Shown here one piece after another: positions 46,146-59,989 of a stretch of DNA of 64,000 bases. This DNA comes from Gentiana macrophylla (taxonomy: Eukaryota > Streptophyta > Magnoliopsida > Gentianales > Gentianaceae): assembly GCA_026214975.1 (NCBI GenBank), contig JAOBSW010000438.1:26374-90373 (forward strand). The letters run 5' to 3'. How positions within the stretch are numbered: the first letter of the stretch is position 1; each line of letters opens with the position of its first letter. The notes under the pieces were generated by a model. It did no database searches, was not told where the DNA came from, and worked only from the letters and a program-made list of their open reading frames with translations. A program made the translations under genes and the position numbers.

Positions 46146-47767
46146 AATAGCTTTTTTCTTCTATTCTTTTAATTATATTTTTGAACCAGTTTTCATTTTT
46201 TATTTTTTAATTTTTATAATGAGAGTGAGTTTTGGTCAACCCATATATAGAATGCACGGGCTTTTTGTATTATATTTATTTTTATATTTTTAAGGTTCTT
46301 ATTCTACCAAATCAATTTAAGTTTTGTTGGACCCGTATTATTCATTGCCTGAGCCCATCTACACTATATCCAGTCCATCAACATTTTTATCCACCAAATA
46401 AACTTATCTCCTCTAACCCTAATCCCTTTTCATTTGCATATCGGCTTTCCCCACCTTTTCTCTGCAAATCTTAGCATTTCTCTCTTACTCACCACTAAAA
46501 TCCTTCAATCATCGATCCATTCGTTATTCGCGAATCCATCTTTTAACTTTCGATCAATTTTGTGCTAATCGGTATCTTCTCCATGAGCTTAATCTCCGAT
46601 TTCTTTATCATGTAATCACACGAATTCGATTGTTGACTTAGATTTCATTTAAATAATGAAATCTCCGACCTTGTGTTCTCTTTTTCTTGACATAGATTTC
46701 ATTTTTGATGCATTTTGGTTTGAGTTGTGCAAATTTAGATCTATTTCAGAGGAAGTTGTCTTTCACCTTTTTGATTTCTTTGTCTTTTAAGTCTCTTCAT
46801 CTCTAATCTCGTTTTAGATCCAAAAATAACGCATGTGTAAAGTTTAGATCTGAGATCTTTTAATTTCCTGTTGATATAATGGTTAATCTGAAATTAGCAT
46901 GATCTGAGTCTCTATCATCTGTGAGTATATATATTTGTGATATGTGTATTTTATGTCAATCTGTTATGATATATTCTCTATCATCGTGAATAATCCATCG
47001 TTTTAGTGTAACAAATTTAGATGTTTCTTTCTATTTTATTTGGCATTCTTTTGTTTTTTTTGGCTTCTGTTGGCATATTTGCTTGAAGCTGAAGAATGCT
47101 TCTTGTTTATGCATCTTATATAGGTAGGAGTGATAGCATGTAGGATTGTAGGTTGCATCCAAATATGAGCATGTTGTTGAATTTGGTTCTGTGGATGGTA
47201 AATATAATGGTGCTAGTTTGAATTTCAAAGCAGGTTAAGTTGATGATATTCAAAGCCACTACTCACTGAAAATATACATGAGTGCATCTCGAGTGTGTTA
47301 TATGTTTTCTTGAAAGTCATAAATTGAAAGTTTGACTAGTGTGAATATCTCTAGATCTTGTTTTGATGTCTACTCCTTTTCCCGATGTCAAAAAAATGTG
47401 GTATCTTTTGCCTTTAAGCAAGAGAGAGACAATGAATTCTTAGTAATGTATGCTAATTGTAAAAGTTCAAAGCATAAGTCTGAGAATGTAAATGTATAGA
47501 AAGGATATGTACTAGGTAGGAAGCAATATATGATAAAGTTCACAATCTTTTGTAACGTTTTGTGAGTGTGTAAGGAGCTCATACCATACATAACGGGTTA
47601 AAATACGAGAAACAGAGTCTAAAAAGAATGTATGATAAGTAGGTTTACTTATCTTATGATATGTTGAATTAAGTTGGTCGGAAAATGTCGATGAGAAACA
47701 ATATGAAGTTATGAAACTATCAGTGATTGCCATCATTCCTTAAATTCTTGTGGATCAGTTCGTTTTG
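46146..47767. other. Left flank of the right X group; leader-like, no ORF
   Basis: T-rich and intron-like. The stretch 46380-46620 (CTAACCCTAATCCC, CTCTTACTCACC) resembles a plant 5' leader, but no coding frame follows. It may be the interior of the CACTA element. Ends TTCGTTTTG at 47767, directly before X. Confidence 0.4.
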
Positions 47768-48881
47768 CATCAAAGTTGGGCTCAGAATCAAAAATAGATA
47801 CTTGCTTGTGGTTCTTGAAAGTGTTGGATTCTTTATGTATTCTTTGGAGCTTGAATACTTGGAAGAAATCTGGATGTATCCTTGTAATCACAAAAATTGA
47901 TAGCCATATAGATGAACAGGACTTGGCTCAATAATGCTTGAATACTTGTTAATTCGTGTATTATGTGTTCTGTGTATTTGATCCTTGATGTCAAGTCCTC
48001 TATTTATTGTGTGAGGTCCAACGTTCATCTTATTTCAAATTTGAACCCATTTGGCTATGAATGGTTGAATGTCAAATGTCAGTGACCGTTCAGACATGAC
48101 AGTTCTTCATCCAATGAGAATGCTTGATTTATAACGTTCTAATTCTCATTCTCGCTTTCTTTACTTTACTTTAGCTTGGCCAGGATTTCTCAATTTCGGT
48201 GAGTGTTTCAGATTTAAGAGCATTAACTAACTTTTCACTCTTCTTCAAAATTTAGTACTCATTTTCATCGACTATAATTGACTTAATCAGAGTACACCAT
48301 TACTTATAAATCATCCAAGATATCATTGTCCTTATGTATCCTAGGTCTTCATACAAGATCCATAAAGTCAGTTCAGGCCATCACAAACTTACATGAATTC
48401 TAACTTTAAAATCTCGATTTTTAATCCATATAGACTGAGTTGGATCCCTCAGTTATTCATTCTTTAATAACTAAGTATGTGTCCTCCTCACCTTCATTTA
48501 CTAAGTTTGTCCCTCGACCTTGACTTATAGATAAGGCAACCAAGTCTATGTCCCTCGGCGAACATACTTCTTGATTACGAGTAAATCTCAGTTCTTGGCT
48601 CTGAGTAACACTTTAAGTTTTGTACTCTCAATTTTTGTGATAAACAGCTTTCATAATGATTTCCAGTTCTCAGTTTTAAGACTCTCTAACTATTACAGTG
48701 CTTGTCTGATTCAACCTATACAAAGATCAGACTCTAATAAAAATTATACATATCATTTATAAACATCTTTCAGCTCATCACTATAACAGTTAGTTTCATC
48801 ACTTCATCAATGGGGTGTAAACAAACATACAAACAACTAAAGATTAATCATCATCAAAACTCAAATTTTATTTCTTACTGA

Positions 48882-49197
48882 GAATGCTCTGTGGTGAGCT
48901 CGCATGACTCTGCCCGTATAATCCAAGAATATACGGCCTCACCAAACTTTCTCCAGGCCCTGAATCTACTGATTGCCCCTACAGCTTTCGGGACTTACAC
49001 CATGGGGATAAACGATGCCACGGTTCAGTTCCTTGATCTGGACATTGCTCGTCTATCTCATTCCCATATGTATAAGTCGGGTATGGATAATGTCTACAAT
49101 GACCATGTGCAAGACTTCCGGAAGAGGGTGGACATCGTGGCCAATCATGCGGCTCGGTGTGCCTCCCCTTCATGGGTCTATGGACGAGTTTATGTAG
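48882..49197 (+). pseudogene. Exon-like antisense ORF (copy 2), longest frame
   Basis: Keeps the GGG run lost at 2331, so YKSGMDNVYNDHVQDFRKRV is in frame. A later extra C near 49168 shifts the last residues. The splice-acceptor-like cag is altered (TTACTGAG). Confidence 0.5.
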
Positions 49198-51017
49198 GAT
49201 CAGCTACGTGACGAGGCGAGTTCATCTCATGGGTCTTAGATTTTCACCGTGTAATTTTTGCTTTTAAGAAACATCTAAGTTTATTGATCACAACTGAAAG
49301 AGTAGTATAAATCATACTACGTTTACCCGAATCATGCTCAATTGATTAGTGATAGATGGAATATTGTCTGAAATATGTATCAATTGCCTAATACCGGTTC
49401 CTCGGTTATAAATCTCGCATCTTTACATTTTATCCCGATATATGGTCTTGTTTTCTTGTTTTATGTGATTTCGGGAATACCATAATATGGGCTAAAGGAT
49501 CGGGATCGAGGATTAAAGAATGAAACATTGAAGTGAAGCCGAGGAGAAGTCATCTGAAGTCTGTTGGGCCAAAAAAAAATAGCCCGGATCTGCGGGAACC
49601 CCTAGCATGCACCGCGGCAACAGAAGGGCATGAAAAGCGAGATCCGTGATTTGTATTAAGTCGGTTAGGGTTAGCTTAGCTAATTCGGTTTCTGACTCTA
49701 TATAAAGTGTATGATTTCATTGTATAAAACAACTCTCAATATACATACTTTTCACTAGATCTATGAAATAAGGCATTCTTTGTGTCTAATTTGAGTTCGT
49801 TGCTTGGCTATCTTCTCCAATCCATCAACTAGCTTGAATGGATCAAGCTAGGTCACCATTGATAAAGGTATGAAGCTTTGAACATTCCTTTGTATTTAAT
49901 CATGGTAGACTTAGTCAGATTAACGTGTGTTAATTGATCTGTATGTCTAAACGAATCGTAATTAATTAAAGTAATCAGAACAGAATGATGTAGATTTCAG
50001 AATTAGGAACCATCGCCGCCGGTCCTGTGATGGTCTATATCGCAGCCGTGACAACCATAGGTCCCCCCTAATCTGAAGATTCGGTGCCAGCTACTTTGAT
50101 CGACTGATCAAATTAACAGTAGGTTAGATCTGGCCAATCTGCTTATTGTATTCATAAATTAACATGAAGGACTTGCAATGTGAAGTGTTAGTTTGGACAT
50201 AGTGTTATCAATCCCTAAGAACGTGCTAGTCAATCCATGATAGGCGCTTAGGAGGTACTCGGTCTGCACGGAAATCTCTTATACTTAGTGCGTGTGAGTT
50301 AATACAACCAATGAAGGATGTTAATTGCACATAGGCGTCCAACGAGTCCTTTCAAGAGAAGTAGATAAGATTAGGAGAATGCAACCGTAGATAAAAGCCG
50401 AATTAGAAAGCGTCTGGTTAGTCTAGGTAATTACGAGGAAAAGTAGACATAAAGATCAATGACACCAAGTTAGGAGATCGGAGAGGAGAGATACACCAAT
50501 TACCTTTTTCATATTTATGTTGGTCAATGACCGTTATTTGTCTTCTTGTCTAGACTTAATGTTTATTATCTATGTTGCATTGTCTCTGTGGGATCGACCT
50601 TTGAGTCGCATCTACTATACTACGATTGACCTAGTACTCTTTCAAGTATTTCATGTGTATTTGTGGCCTACATGCGGATCATTTACTTGAATGTAAATGA
50701 TTCATATCAATCCATAATATATGCAAATTTTTTCATATTTCTCAAGTATCTTAATAGTTTCTTAAAAGCAATTACTTACTTGAATGCACTTTGGTGTCTG
50801 TATTTCTGATCTTCGACCTTCCAGCCCCCGGTGTGTCCTTCAATCACTTGTGATTTTTGAATGGCACACTTAGCGTTGCCTCTTGGCTTTTTTTTTGGAG
50901 TTAAACTTAGACTTCTTTTGATTGCGAGGTTAGAGCCTTTTTTGGACTTGATGATCCTTAATAGATCCGACCTGCGGAGATCGTCCTATGAACTTTACGA
51001 GTTCGTAATTTGCAATC

Positions 51018-51770
51018 TGAGTCCGACCTATGGACTTAATAAAATTACACTGAGTCCGACTTGCGGAACTCAGCTAGTCCGTCATGCGGACGTAATAAAA
51101 TTATAATGAGTCTGACCTGTGGAACTCAGCTCGTCCATCCTGCAGACTTAATAAAATTACACTGAGTCCAACCTGCGGAACTCAGCTCGTCCGTCCGGCG
51201 GATATAATAAAACTATACTGAGTCCAACCTGTGGAACTCAGGTCATCCGTCATGTGGACTTAATAAGATTACATTGAGCGAGTCCGACCTGCGGAACTCC
51301 GTTTGTCCGTCCTGCGGACTTAATAAATTACACTGAGTACGACTTGCGGAACTCAGCTTATCCATCCTGTAGACTTAATAAAATTATATTGAGTCCGACC
51401 TGCGGAACTCATCTTGTTTGTACTACGGACTTAATAAGATTATCACATGTCCAACCAGCGGGAATCGACTTGTCCATCCTGCGGATTAAATAAAATTAAA
51501 CCGAATCCGACCAGTGGAACTCAGCTCGTCCGTCCTAGGAACTTAATAAAATTACACTGAGTCCAACCTGCAAACTCAGCTTGTCCGTCATGCAGACTTA
51601 ATTAAATTACACCGAGTCCGACTGCGGAACTCGGCTCGTCCATCTGCGGACATAAAATTACAACGAGTCAAACTGCGAATCTCGGTAGCGTCCATCATGC
51701 GGACTTAATAAAATTTTAATGAGTCCGACCTCACGGAACTCAACTCGTCCGACATGCGACATAACAAAAT
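51018..51770 (+). repeat. 56-bp minisatellite (copy 2)
   Basis: About 13 units matching 4271-5020, with scattered indels. Confidence 0.88.
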
Positions 51771-51999
51771 TTGACTTTCGCCAACTTCACATGTATATGG
51801 GTTACGCAACAAAACAAGCATCATTCTTTTTGCATAAGATAAAGCGAAATTATAACATGCATAGCAAAAGCACCCACCAAGTGCAAATGAAACTTATCCG
51901 GCAATAAAATTAATACTGATATTGAAAACAAATAATCGTGATAAGTGCATCAAAGAGCAGAAATACAAAGCGGTCAGTAGTGCATGTAGCTTGTCTAAG

Positions 52000-52500
52000 C
52001 TTGTGTGTGCAATTCCTTTCCTCTCGACCATTGTTGTGTAGCTTGACATCGGCAATTTCTACATATCCTTTGACTTCCACTAAACCTTCCATCGTAGGAA
52101 ACTTGAGGCTAATGTGGGCTGGTGAGATCACTGATTGAAGCTCAATCGACATTGGTCTTCCTATAATGATGTTACAAGTTGCCGGAGCTTTTACCACTAC
52201 ATAGTTCACCATCAGTGCCTTGCTCCTCGGCTCTTTTCCAAATGTTGTGGCTAGTTTATCATCCCAATAAGATGAATTGGAGGCTCTGCATAACCAAAGA
52301 GTGGTGCGAGAGATAGGTGTTAATACGAGTCTTTTAGTTTCATTGGTGAACGAGAATGATACAAGGCGTTAACAACGCTCCCATTATCAACACATATATG
52401 CTTCACCAGAGGTTCTTGTGCACTCTGACCTCAATGACCGGACCTCGTTGTTGGTTATCATAGGGAAGCGAGTCCTTTGGGCCATAGATCATGGATTTTC
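52000..52500 (-). pseudogene. Gypsy protease remnant (copy 2)
   Basis: MVNYVVVKAPATCNIIIGRP and VISPAHISLKFPTMEGLVEV are in one frame; the catalytic half is frameshifted. Confidence 0.7.
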
Positions 52501-52509
52501 AGACGACCA

Positions 52510-53842
52510 TTGAGACTCCAAGCGGCGGCCTTTGGGACCCCTACAATGGTGTTGATAGTGTTAATCGGGTGATTGTCAATCTGCCGATCGGCATCGAGGT
52601 CCGATCACTTCTCCTTCGCGACTCTTCTTTTTGTCTCGATCTTGTTGATGCGTTCGGCGTCTGAAGTCACTTAGCCCTTGAGGTTCGGGATCTTGGATCG
52701 ATCACAACCTCATCCAACCTTCCTTCCATTATAGAAGCACCAATTTCTCTTATCATTTCCTTAATATCCTTTGAATCCTACCCCACATCCTTGTGGTAGC
52801 GCCAAAATTTACTCGACCCCTCCTTTCCGGGAGGCCGCTTTTTGGGGAGAGTGCAGAGCCAAGCCTTTCCTTTCCATGATAGCTAAAACCTGAACCCATG
52901 GTCGATTTATAGGGATAAAATCCCTTTTCTGCAAAGTGCCTTTCTTGCCCAACCGATTTGTGATAGGGGTAGTCATCCGGTCCCAGACCGCTTTCCTTTT
53001 CTTGTCTGGTTTATCCTCCATCTTTTCTCCTTTGGACTCCCTCTTCAACCTATTCGCCTCTTCACCTTGGAAATACTTATAGGTTGCTTCCATACATTCC
53101 TTCATAGACCTAGGAAGTTAGTGTTTAGTTTGGCATGCGGCCTCCCTTCCCATGATCCGGCTTCTGAGCAGCGATCGGCAATGGGTCATCTGTGTCTTTT
53201 ACTTGCATGGATTTCTTATTAAATCTTTTAAATAGTTGAGGAGACTCCTCTTTCTTTTGCTTAATCATGAGCGGATGGGTAGCGTACCTGCTGGAATGGC
53301 TTATTTGTTATAAAGCGTTAAAAGCAGATCTACCTAGCTCGGAAAATTCGGAAACCGACCTGGCGGGAGTTTTGGAACCATTCTGTGCTCAGTCTGTCAA
53401 AAGCATCGGAAACCCTTGCACTTCATCTCGTTTGAAGCGCTAAACAAAATCATCACAGGTGATGTATTGGAAAATATGATTTGATGGGTCTTTGGATCCA
53501 TCGAATGGAGATCAATTTAGGACCTTGAAACCGCCGATCGCTCATAATTCTTTATTTGCCTTGTGAAGTGTGAGTGAAGGAAAATTAAATCAGATCCTTT
53601 GCCCATCATGGCATTAATCTCCACTCGGTCAGCTTCTGCAACCGGGCATCAAGAGGCATCTTTCCTTATTAGAAATAGGCGCTTCTTCATCTTACTTGCT
53701 CTTCCCTTGATTAGAGGGTTTTTTCCTTCCATACTTTCTTCCACATCGCCACTTTACGGTTGTACCGCTGGAGTATAGCTTTGCTGGTGGCATGATCCAT
53801 CGTGGCTAGTTGATCAACGGCGGCTTGTTGCTCTAAATCCAT
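52510..53842 (-). pseudogene. Gypsy gag remnant (copy 2)
   Basis: Contains KECMEATYKYFQGEEANR and RPWVQVLAIMERKGLA in one frame (52809-53105). The capsid-like part around 53200-53530 is broken by more frameshifts than in the first copy. Confidence 0.75.
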
Positions 53843-53999
53843 GGATACTTTCTCGTCTGCTGAGTTTAACTCTCAAAGCCAATGTCTTCTACTACCTCAT
53901 TCTTTGTCGGTCTGGCCATTCTAAGCATTTTACGTTGATTTACGCTACATGTTTTCGACAATGGCGCAATTGAGATAAATCTTGAAAAATTACCGGTAG

Positions 54000-54600
54000 A
54001 GGCCCTCCTTCTAGCTCCAATTGTGAAGCAAAACTTAGTCGGGTAATAATTTGTGCCGTTAATCTAGTGGTAATTGAATCAAGGCAACAAAGGTAGAAAA
54101 ATATGAATATGAGAAAGATTTTTGGGGTGATTTTGATTGAGCAGCTGTGATTTTCCCAAAGGTGCCTACGTATCCAAAGCTTTGTCTTGGAATCGATCTC
54201 ATCGTAGTTCTTATGAGCGTTTATATAGAAAACGATTATGCCATAGGTTGTATGGGCCGTGTCCATTATGGACCTTATATTCATGTCTCACAAGTATAAT
54301 TAAACCGTAATTATCCCACGATTTTAGGAGATAATCTCGATATTCAAATATTGATTTAAGTGATGAGGATCGAGCTTTAGTGGCTTAAGATTCTTTCTAT
54401 AATTATCGATAAGCGTGTTATTATTAACATATGCTCTAGCCGACCTGCGGTGAGCAACCATGGTCTAGATGACCGAGCTATGAAGGTCGCCCTACGCCTT
54501 GTCTCGACCGACTGCGGTGGACTAAAGACCAATCCTCATCGACTTCCCTCTTGGGACGAGAGATCGGCCCTTAGGCTTATCTTTGGGAGTCATGGCCCTT
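54000..54600 (-). mobile_element. Gypsy primer-binding site and 5' LTR (copy 2)
   Basis: AATTGGAGCTAGAAGGAGGG (minus) adjoins the LTR edge at about 54022; the LTR is colinear with 7305-7880. Confidence 0.55.
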
Positions 54601-54649
54601 AGATATATAATTTTAAGTATTTTTGTCATTATTTGAGTATTGTGTGCAT

Positions 54650-55265
54650 GACACGTGGAGTGGTGTGAATTTTTCCTTATCATGTATGTTGATGCGATTA
54701 TCTTAGCGAGAAAATGATTTAAAAGATATTGAGGCAACAAAGCGGTTTTGTCTCGGAAGTTCAAACTAAAAGACTTAGGTCAACTCAAATATTTTCTTGG
54801 CATTGAGGTATGCACGCTTTCGAGGCAAGGGTTGACCTTGTGCCAACGAAAATATGCCCTAGAAAGTTTTGAGGATCTGAGGCTTCTTGGCTACGCAAGA
54901 CCATCACATTTCCGGTTGATTAGAACATTGCATTAACATCCGAACAATGTGACTTGCTTTCGGACCCATCATTGTATAGGCGCCTTGTTGGGAGACTTAT
55001 TTACTTCACCATCACTCACTCGGATCTTACCTATGTGGTCCTTGTATTAAGCCAATTTATGAAGAAACCAAGGCAACCACACTTGAATGCAGCACACAAG
55101 GCCTTGAAATACATAAAGAATACACCGGGACAAGGCATTTTTCTACCATCAGAAGGAAAATTGAAAATTAATGTTTACTATGATGCCGATTAGGCACGTT
55201 GCAAAGACACTCATCGGTCGTTAACCGGCTTCTGTATTTTACTTGGCCAATCGTTTGTGTCTTGG
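54650..55265 (+). pseudogene. Copia RT/RNase H fragment (copy 3)
   Basis: KFKLKDLGQLKYFLGIEV and YRRLVGRLIYFTITHSDLTY are clear. YVDD is again altered (YVDAII), and the DAD-stop is at about 55192. Confidence 0.88.
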
Positions 55266-55725
55266 TGTTATAACAAGACCGTCAGGGATCAAATACGGAT
55301 TGCAATAATCAAGAATAAACGAGAAAGCATAAATCACATAAAAACAATAACATAAGATTTAACGTGGTTTTCGGGGCAATGTGCTGACTAGTCCATGGGC
55401 AGAGACGAGGAGAATATATTATCACTGGAGATTTTACATACTCTGCAATTGCTTGCGCAATTGCTCCTGCTACTACTATTAATTGCAAATGTTCAATGTT
55501 ATAACAGATGCATATTTATAGCCACAAAACCCTAGACCCGCCGCCATAAAAACATACTAGCATTTTGACTAAAATACCCCAGATATGAATTGGCTCGGTG
55601 ACTCCACGGAAGTAACACTCCGACATTTGCCTTACGACATTACCCGGTGACTTACCTGTGAGTATTCACCGGTGACTTAGTAATCAGCTAGACCAGATGA
55701 GAGGTCAAGTCTCCTTTTTCTAACA
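55266..55725 (-). mobile_element. Small-element LTR (copy 3)
   Basis: TGTTATAAC to TTCTAACA, as at 484-951. The interior stub runs to the junction at 55805. Confidence 0.8.
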
Positions 55726-55805
55726 ATCTCCATCTTGACTTGAACTCTCGTTCAAACAGATGTATAACCAAATGTCTTGTGCGGATGCATTCGTCAATGC
55801 CAGAT

Positions 55806-55809
55806 GTAC
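55806..55809. other. X/X junction with filler gtac
   Basis: Identical to 1033-1036. Confidence 0.8.
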
Positions 55810-56900
55810 CATCAAAGTTGGGCTCAGAATCAAAAATTGATACTTGCTTGTGGTTCTTCAAAGTGTTGGATTCACTTGGAAGAAATCTGGATGTATCCTT
55901 GTAAACACAAAAATTGATAGCCATATAGATGAACAAGACTTGGCTCAATAATGCTTGAATACTTGTTAATTCGTATATTATGTGTTCTGTGTATTTGATC
56001 CTTTATGTCAAGTCTTTTATTTATAGTGTGAGGTCCAACTTTCATCTTATTTCAAATTTGAACCCATTTGGCTATCAATGGTTGAATGTCAAATGTCAGT
56101 GACCGTTCGGACATGTGATTCTTCATCCAATGAGAATGCTTGATTTATAACGTTCTAATTCTCATTACTCTTTCTTTACTTTACTTTAGCTTGAAGCCGG
56201 GATTTCTCAATTTCGGTGAGTGTTTTCATTTAAGAGCATTAACTAACTTTTCACTCTTCTTCAAAACTTAGTACTCTCATTTTCATCTGACTATAATTGA
56301 CTTAATCAAAGTACACCATTACTTTTAAATCGTCCAAGATATCATTGTCCTTATGTATCCTAGGTCTTCATACAAGATCCATAAAGTCAGTTCAGGCCAT
56401 CACAAACTTACATGAATTCTAACATTCTGATCTCGATTTTTAATCCATATATAGGTGAGTTTGATCCTCGATTCTTCATTCTTTAATAACTAAGTATGTG
56501 TCCCTCAGCCTTCATTTACTAAGTTTGTCCCCTCAGCCTTCAGCTTATAGATAAGGCAACCAAGTGTATGTCCCTCAGCGAACATACTTCTTCAGGTCTG
56601 AGTAAATCTCAGTTCTTGGCTCTGAGTAACACTTTAAGTTTTGTACTCTCAATTTTTGTGCAAACAGTTTTCATAATGATTTCCAGTTCTCAATTTTAAG
56701 ACTCTCTAACTATTACGATTGCTTTGCGATTCAACCTATACAAAGATCAGACTCTAATAAAACATATACATATCATTTATAAACATCTTTAAGCTCATCA
56801 CTATAACAGTTAGTTTAATCACTTCATCAATGGGGTGTAAACAAACATACAAACAAATAAAGATTAATCATCATCAAAACTCAAATTTTATTTCTTACAG

Positions 56901-57217
56901 AATGCTCTGGCGGTTGAGCTCGCCGCAGCTCCTGCCCGTATAATCCAAGAGTATACGGCCTCACCAAACTTTCTCCAGGCCCTGAATCTACTGATTGCCC
57001 ATGCAGCTTTCGGGACTTACATCATGGGGATAAACGATGCCATGGTTCAGTTTCTTGATCTGGACATTGCTCGTCTATCCCATTCCTATATGTATAAGTC
57101 GGTATGGATAAGGTCTACAATGACCATGTGCAAGACTTCCGGAAGAGGGTGGACATCATGGCCAATCATGCAGCTCAGCGTGCCTCCCTTCATGGGTCTA
57201 TGGACCAGTTTATGTAG
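56901..57217 (+). pseudogene. Exon-like antisense ORF (copy 3)
   Basis: Same splice-site-like start (TTTCTTACAG) and the same one-base loss in the GGG run as at 2130-2446. The end reads MDQFM-stop. Confidence 0.5.
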
Positions 57218-58850
57218 GATCAGGCTATGTGACCAGAGCAGTGTTCATCTCATGGGTCTTAGGTTTTCACCTTGTAATTTTTGCTTTTAAGAAACATCTA
57301 AGTTTATCGATCACATTGAAAGAGTAGTATAAATCATACCCTACGTTTATTCGAATCATGCTCAATTGATTAGAGATAGATGGAATATTGTATGAAATAT
57401 GTATCAATTGCCTAATACCGGTTCCTCGGTTATAAATTCTGCATCTTTACATTTTATCCCGATATTTGGTACTGTTTTGTCTTGTTTTATGTGATTTTCA
57501 GGAATACCATAATATTGGCTAAAGGATCGGGATCCGGATTAGAGAATGAAACATTGGGCCGAAGCAAGGGAGAAGTCATACGAAGTCTCTTGGGACAAAA
57601 AAATAGCCCGAACTGCGGGAACCCTAGCCATAGCGCGGCAACTTGGAAGGGCACGCAAAGGAGATCCGTGATTTGTATTAAGTCGGTTAGGGTTAGCTTA
57701 GCTAAGTCGGTTTCTGACTCTATATAAAGGCATGCGATTTCATTGTATAAAACAACTCTCAATATACATACTTTTCACTAGATCTATGAAATAAAAGCAT
57801 TCTTTGTGTCTAATTTGAGTTCGTTGCTTGGCTATCTTCTCCAATCCATAAACTAGCTTGAATGGATCAAGCTAGGTCACCATTGATAAAGGTATGAAGC
57901 TTTGAACATTCCTTTGTATTTAATCATGGTAGACTTTGTTAGATTAACGTGTGTTAATTGATCTGTATGTCTAAACGAATCGTAATTAATTAAAGTAATT
58001 CAGAACAGAATGATGTAGATTTCAGAATTAGGAACCATCGCCGCCGGTCCTGTGATGGTCTATATCGCAGTCGTGAAAACCATAGGTCCCCTCTAATCTG
58101 AAGATTCGGTGCCAGCTACTTTGATCGACAGATTAAATTAACAGTAGGTTAGATCTGGCCAATCTGCTTATTGTATTCATAAATTAACATGAAGGACTTG
58201 CAATGTGAAGTGTTAGTTTGGACATAGTGTTCTCAATCCCTAAGAACGTGCTAGTCAATCCATGATAGCTGCTTAGGGAGGTACTTGGTCTGCACCGAAA
58301 ATCTCTTATACTTAGTGCGTGTGAGTTAATACAACCAATGAAGGATGTTAATTGCACATAGACGTCAACAGTCCTCTCAAGAGAAGTAGATAAGATTAGG
58401 AGAATTCAACCGTAGATAAGGCCCGAATTAGAAACGTCCTGGTTAGTCTAGGTAATTACGAGGAAAAGTAGACATAAAGATCAGTGACACCAAGTTAGGA
58501 GATTGGAAAGGAGAGATACACCAATTACCTTTTTCATATTTATGTTGGTCAATGACCGTTATTTGTCTTCTTGTGCAGACTTAATGTTTATTATCTATGT
58601 TGCATTGTCTCTATGGGATCGCAACCTTGAGTCGCATCTACTATACTACGATTGACCTAGTACTCTTGCAAGTATTTCATGTGTATTTGTGGCCTACATG
58701 CGGATCATTTACTTGAATGTAAATGATTCATATCAATCCATAATATATGCAAATTTTTCATATTTCTCAAGTATCTTAATAGTTTCTTAAAAGCAATTAC
58801 TTACTTGAATGCACTTTGTCTGTATTTCTGATCTTTCGACCTAGCCCCAG
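57218..58850 (+). other. TATA-bearing non-coding stretch (copy 3)
   Basis: TATATAAA at 57721-57728; colinear with 2447-4080 and with 49198-50830. Confidence 0.45.
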
Positions 58851-59035
58851 TGTGTCCTTCAATCACTTGTGATTTTTGAATGGCACACTTAGCGCTTGCC
58901 TCTTGGCTTTTTTTTGGAGTTAAACTTAGACTTCTTTTGATTGCGAGGTTAGAGCCTTTTTTCAGACTTGATGATCCTTACTAGATCCGACCTGCGGAGA
59001 TCGTCCTATGAACTTTACGAGTTTGTACTTTGCAA

Positions 59036-59765
59036 ACTGAGTCCGACCAATGGACTTAATAAAATTACACCGAGTCCGACTTGCGGAACTCGCTAAAGCC
59101 TTAAATGCGGACGTAATAAAATTACAATGAGTCGACTGCGAAACTCATTTCGTCCATCCTGCAGACTTAATAAAATTACACTGAGTCCAACCTGCGGAAC
59201 TCAGCTCGTCCGTCCGGTGGATATAATAAAACTATACTGAGTCCAACCTGTGAACTCTGGTCATCCGTCCTGTGGACTTAATAAGATTACACCGAGTCCG
59301 ACTGCGGAACTCCGTTTGTCCATCCCTGGACTTAATAAAATTACACCGAGTCCGACTTGCGGGAACTCGAACGACTTGTCCATCCTGTAGACTTAATAAA
59401 ATTATATTGTGTCCGACCGGCGAGAACTCGGCTTGTTTGTACTACGGACTTAATAAGATTATCTCGAGTCCAACTGCGGGACTCACTTTTGTCCATCTGC
59501 GGATTAAATAAAATTAAACCGAGTCCGACTGTGGAACTCGGCCGCGTCCGTCCTAGGAACTTAATAAAATTACACTTCGAGTCCAACATGCGAACTCGAC
59601 TTGTCCGTCATGCGAGACTTAATTAAATTACACTGAGTCCGACCTGCGGACATAAAATTACACCGAGTCGGACACTGCGAATCTCGGTCGTCCATCATGC
59701 GGACTTAATAAAATTATAATGAGTCCGACCTCACGAGACTCAACTCGTCCGACCCTACCGACATA
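59036..59765 (+). repeat. 56-bp minisatellite (copy 3)
   Basis: About 13 units; many ACCTGCGG words are shortened to ACTGCGG. Confidence 0.87.
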
Positions 59766-59989
59766 ACAAAATTTGACTTTCGTAACTTCACATGTATATG
59801 GGTTACGCAACTAAACAAGCATCATTCTTTTGCATAAGATAAAGCAAAAATTATAACATGCATAAAGCAAGAAGCACCCACCAAGTGCAAATGAAACTTA
59901 TCCGGCAATAAAATTAATAAAGTATTGAAAACAAATAATCGTGATAAGCTGCATCAAAGAAGCAAATACAAAGCGGATCAGTAATGCCT

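Larger units (their letters stand above)
47768..55805. repeat. X unit, full copy (8038 bp)
   Basis: Same order of parts as 1037-9091. It is the first unit of the right group and has a unique left flank. By eye it differs from the other copies by many 1-4 base indels. Confidence 0.9.
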
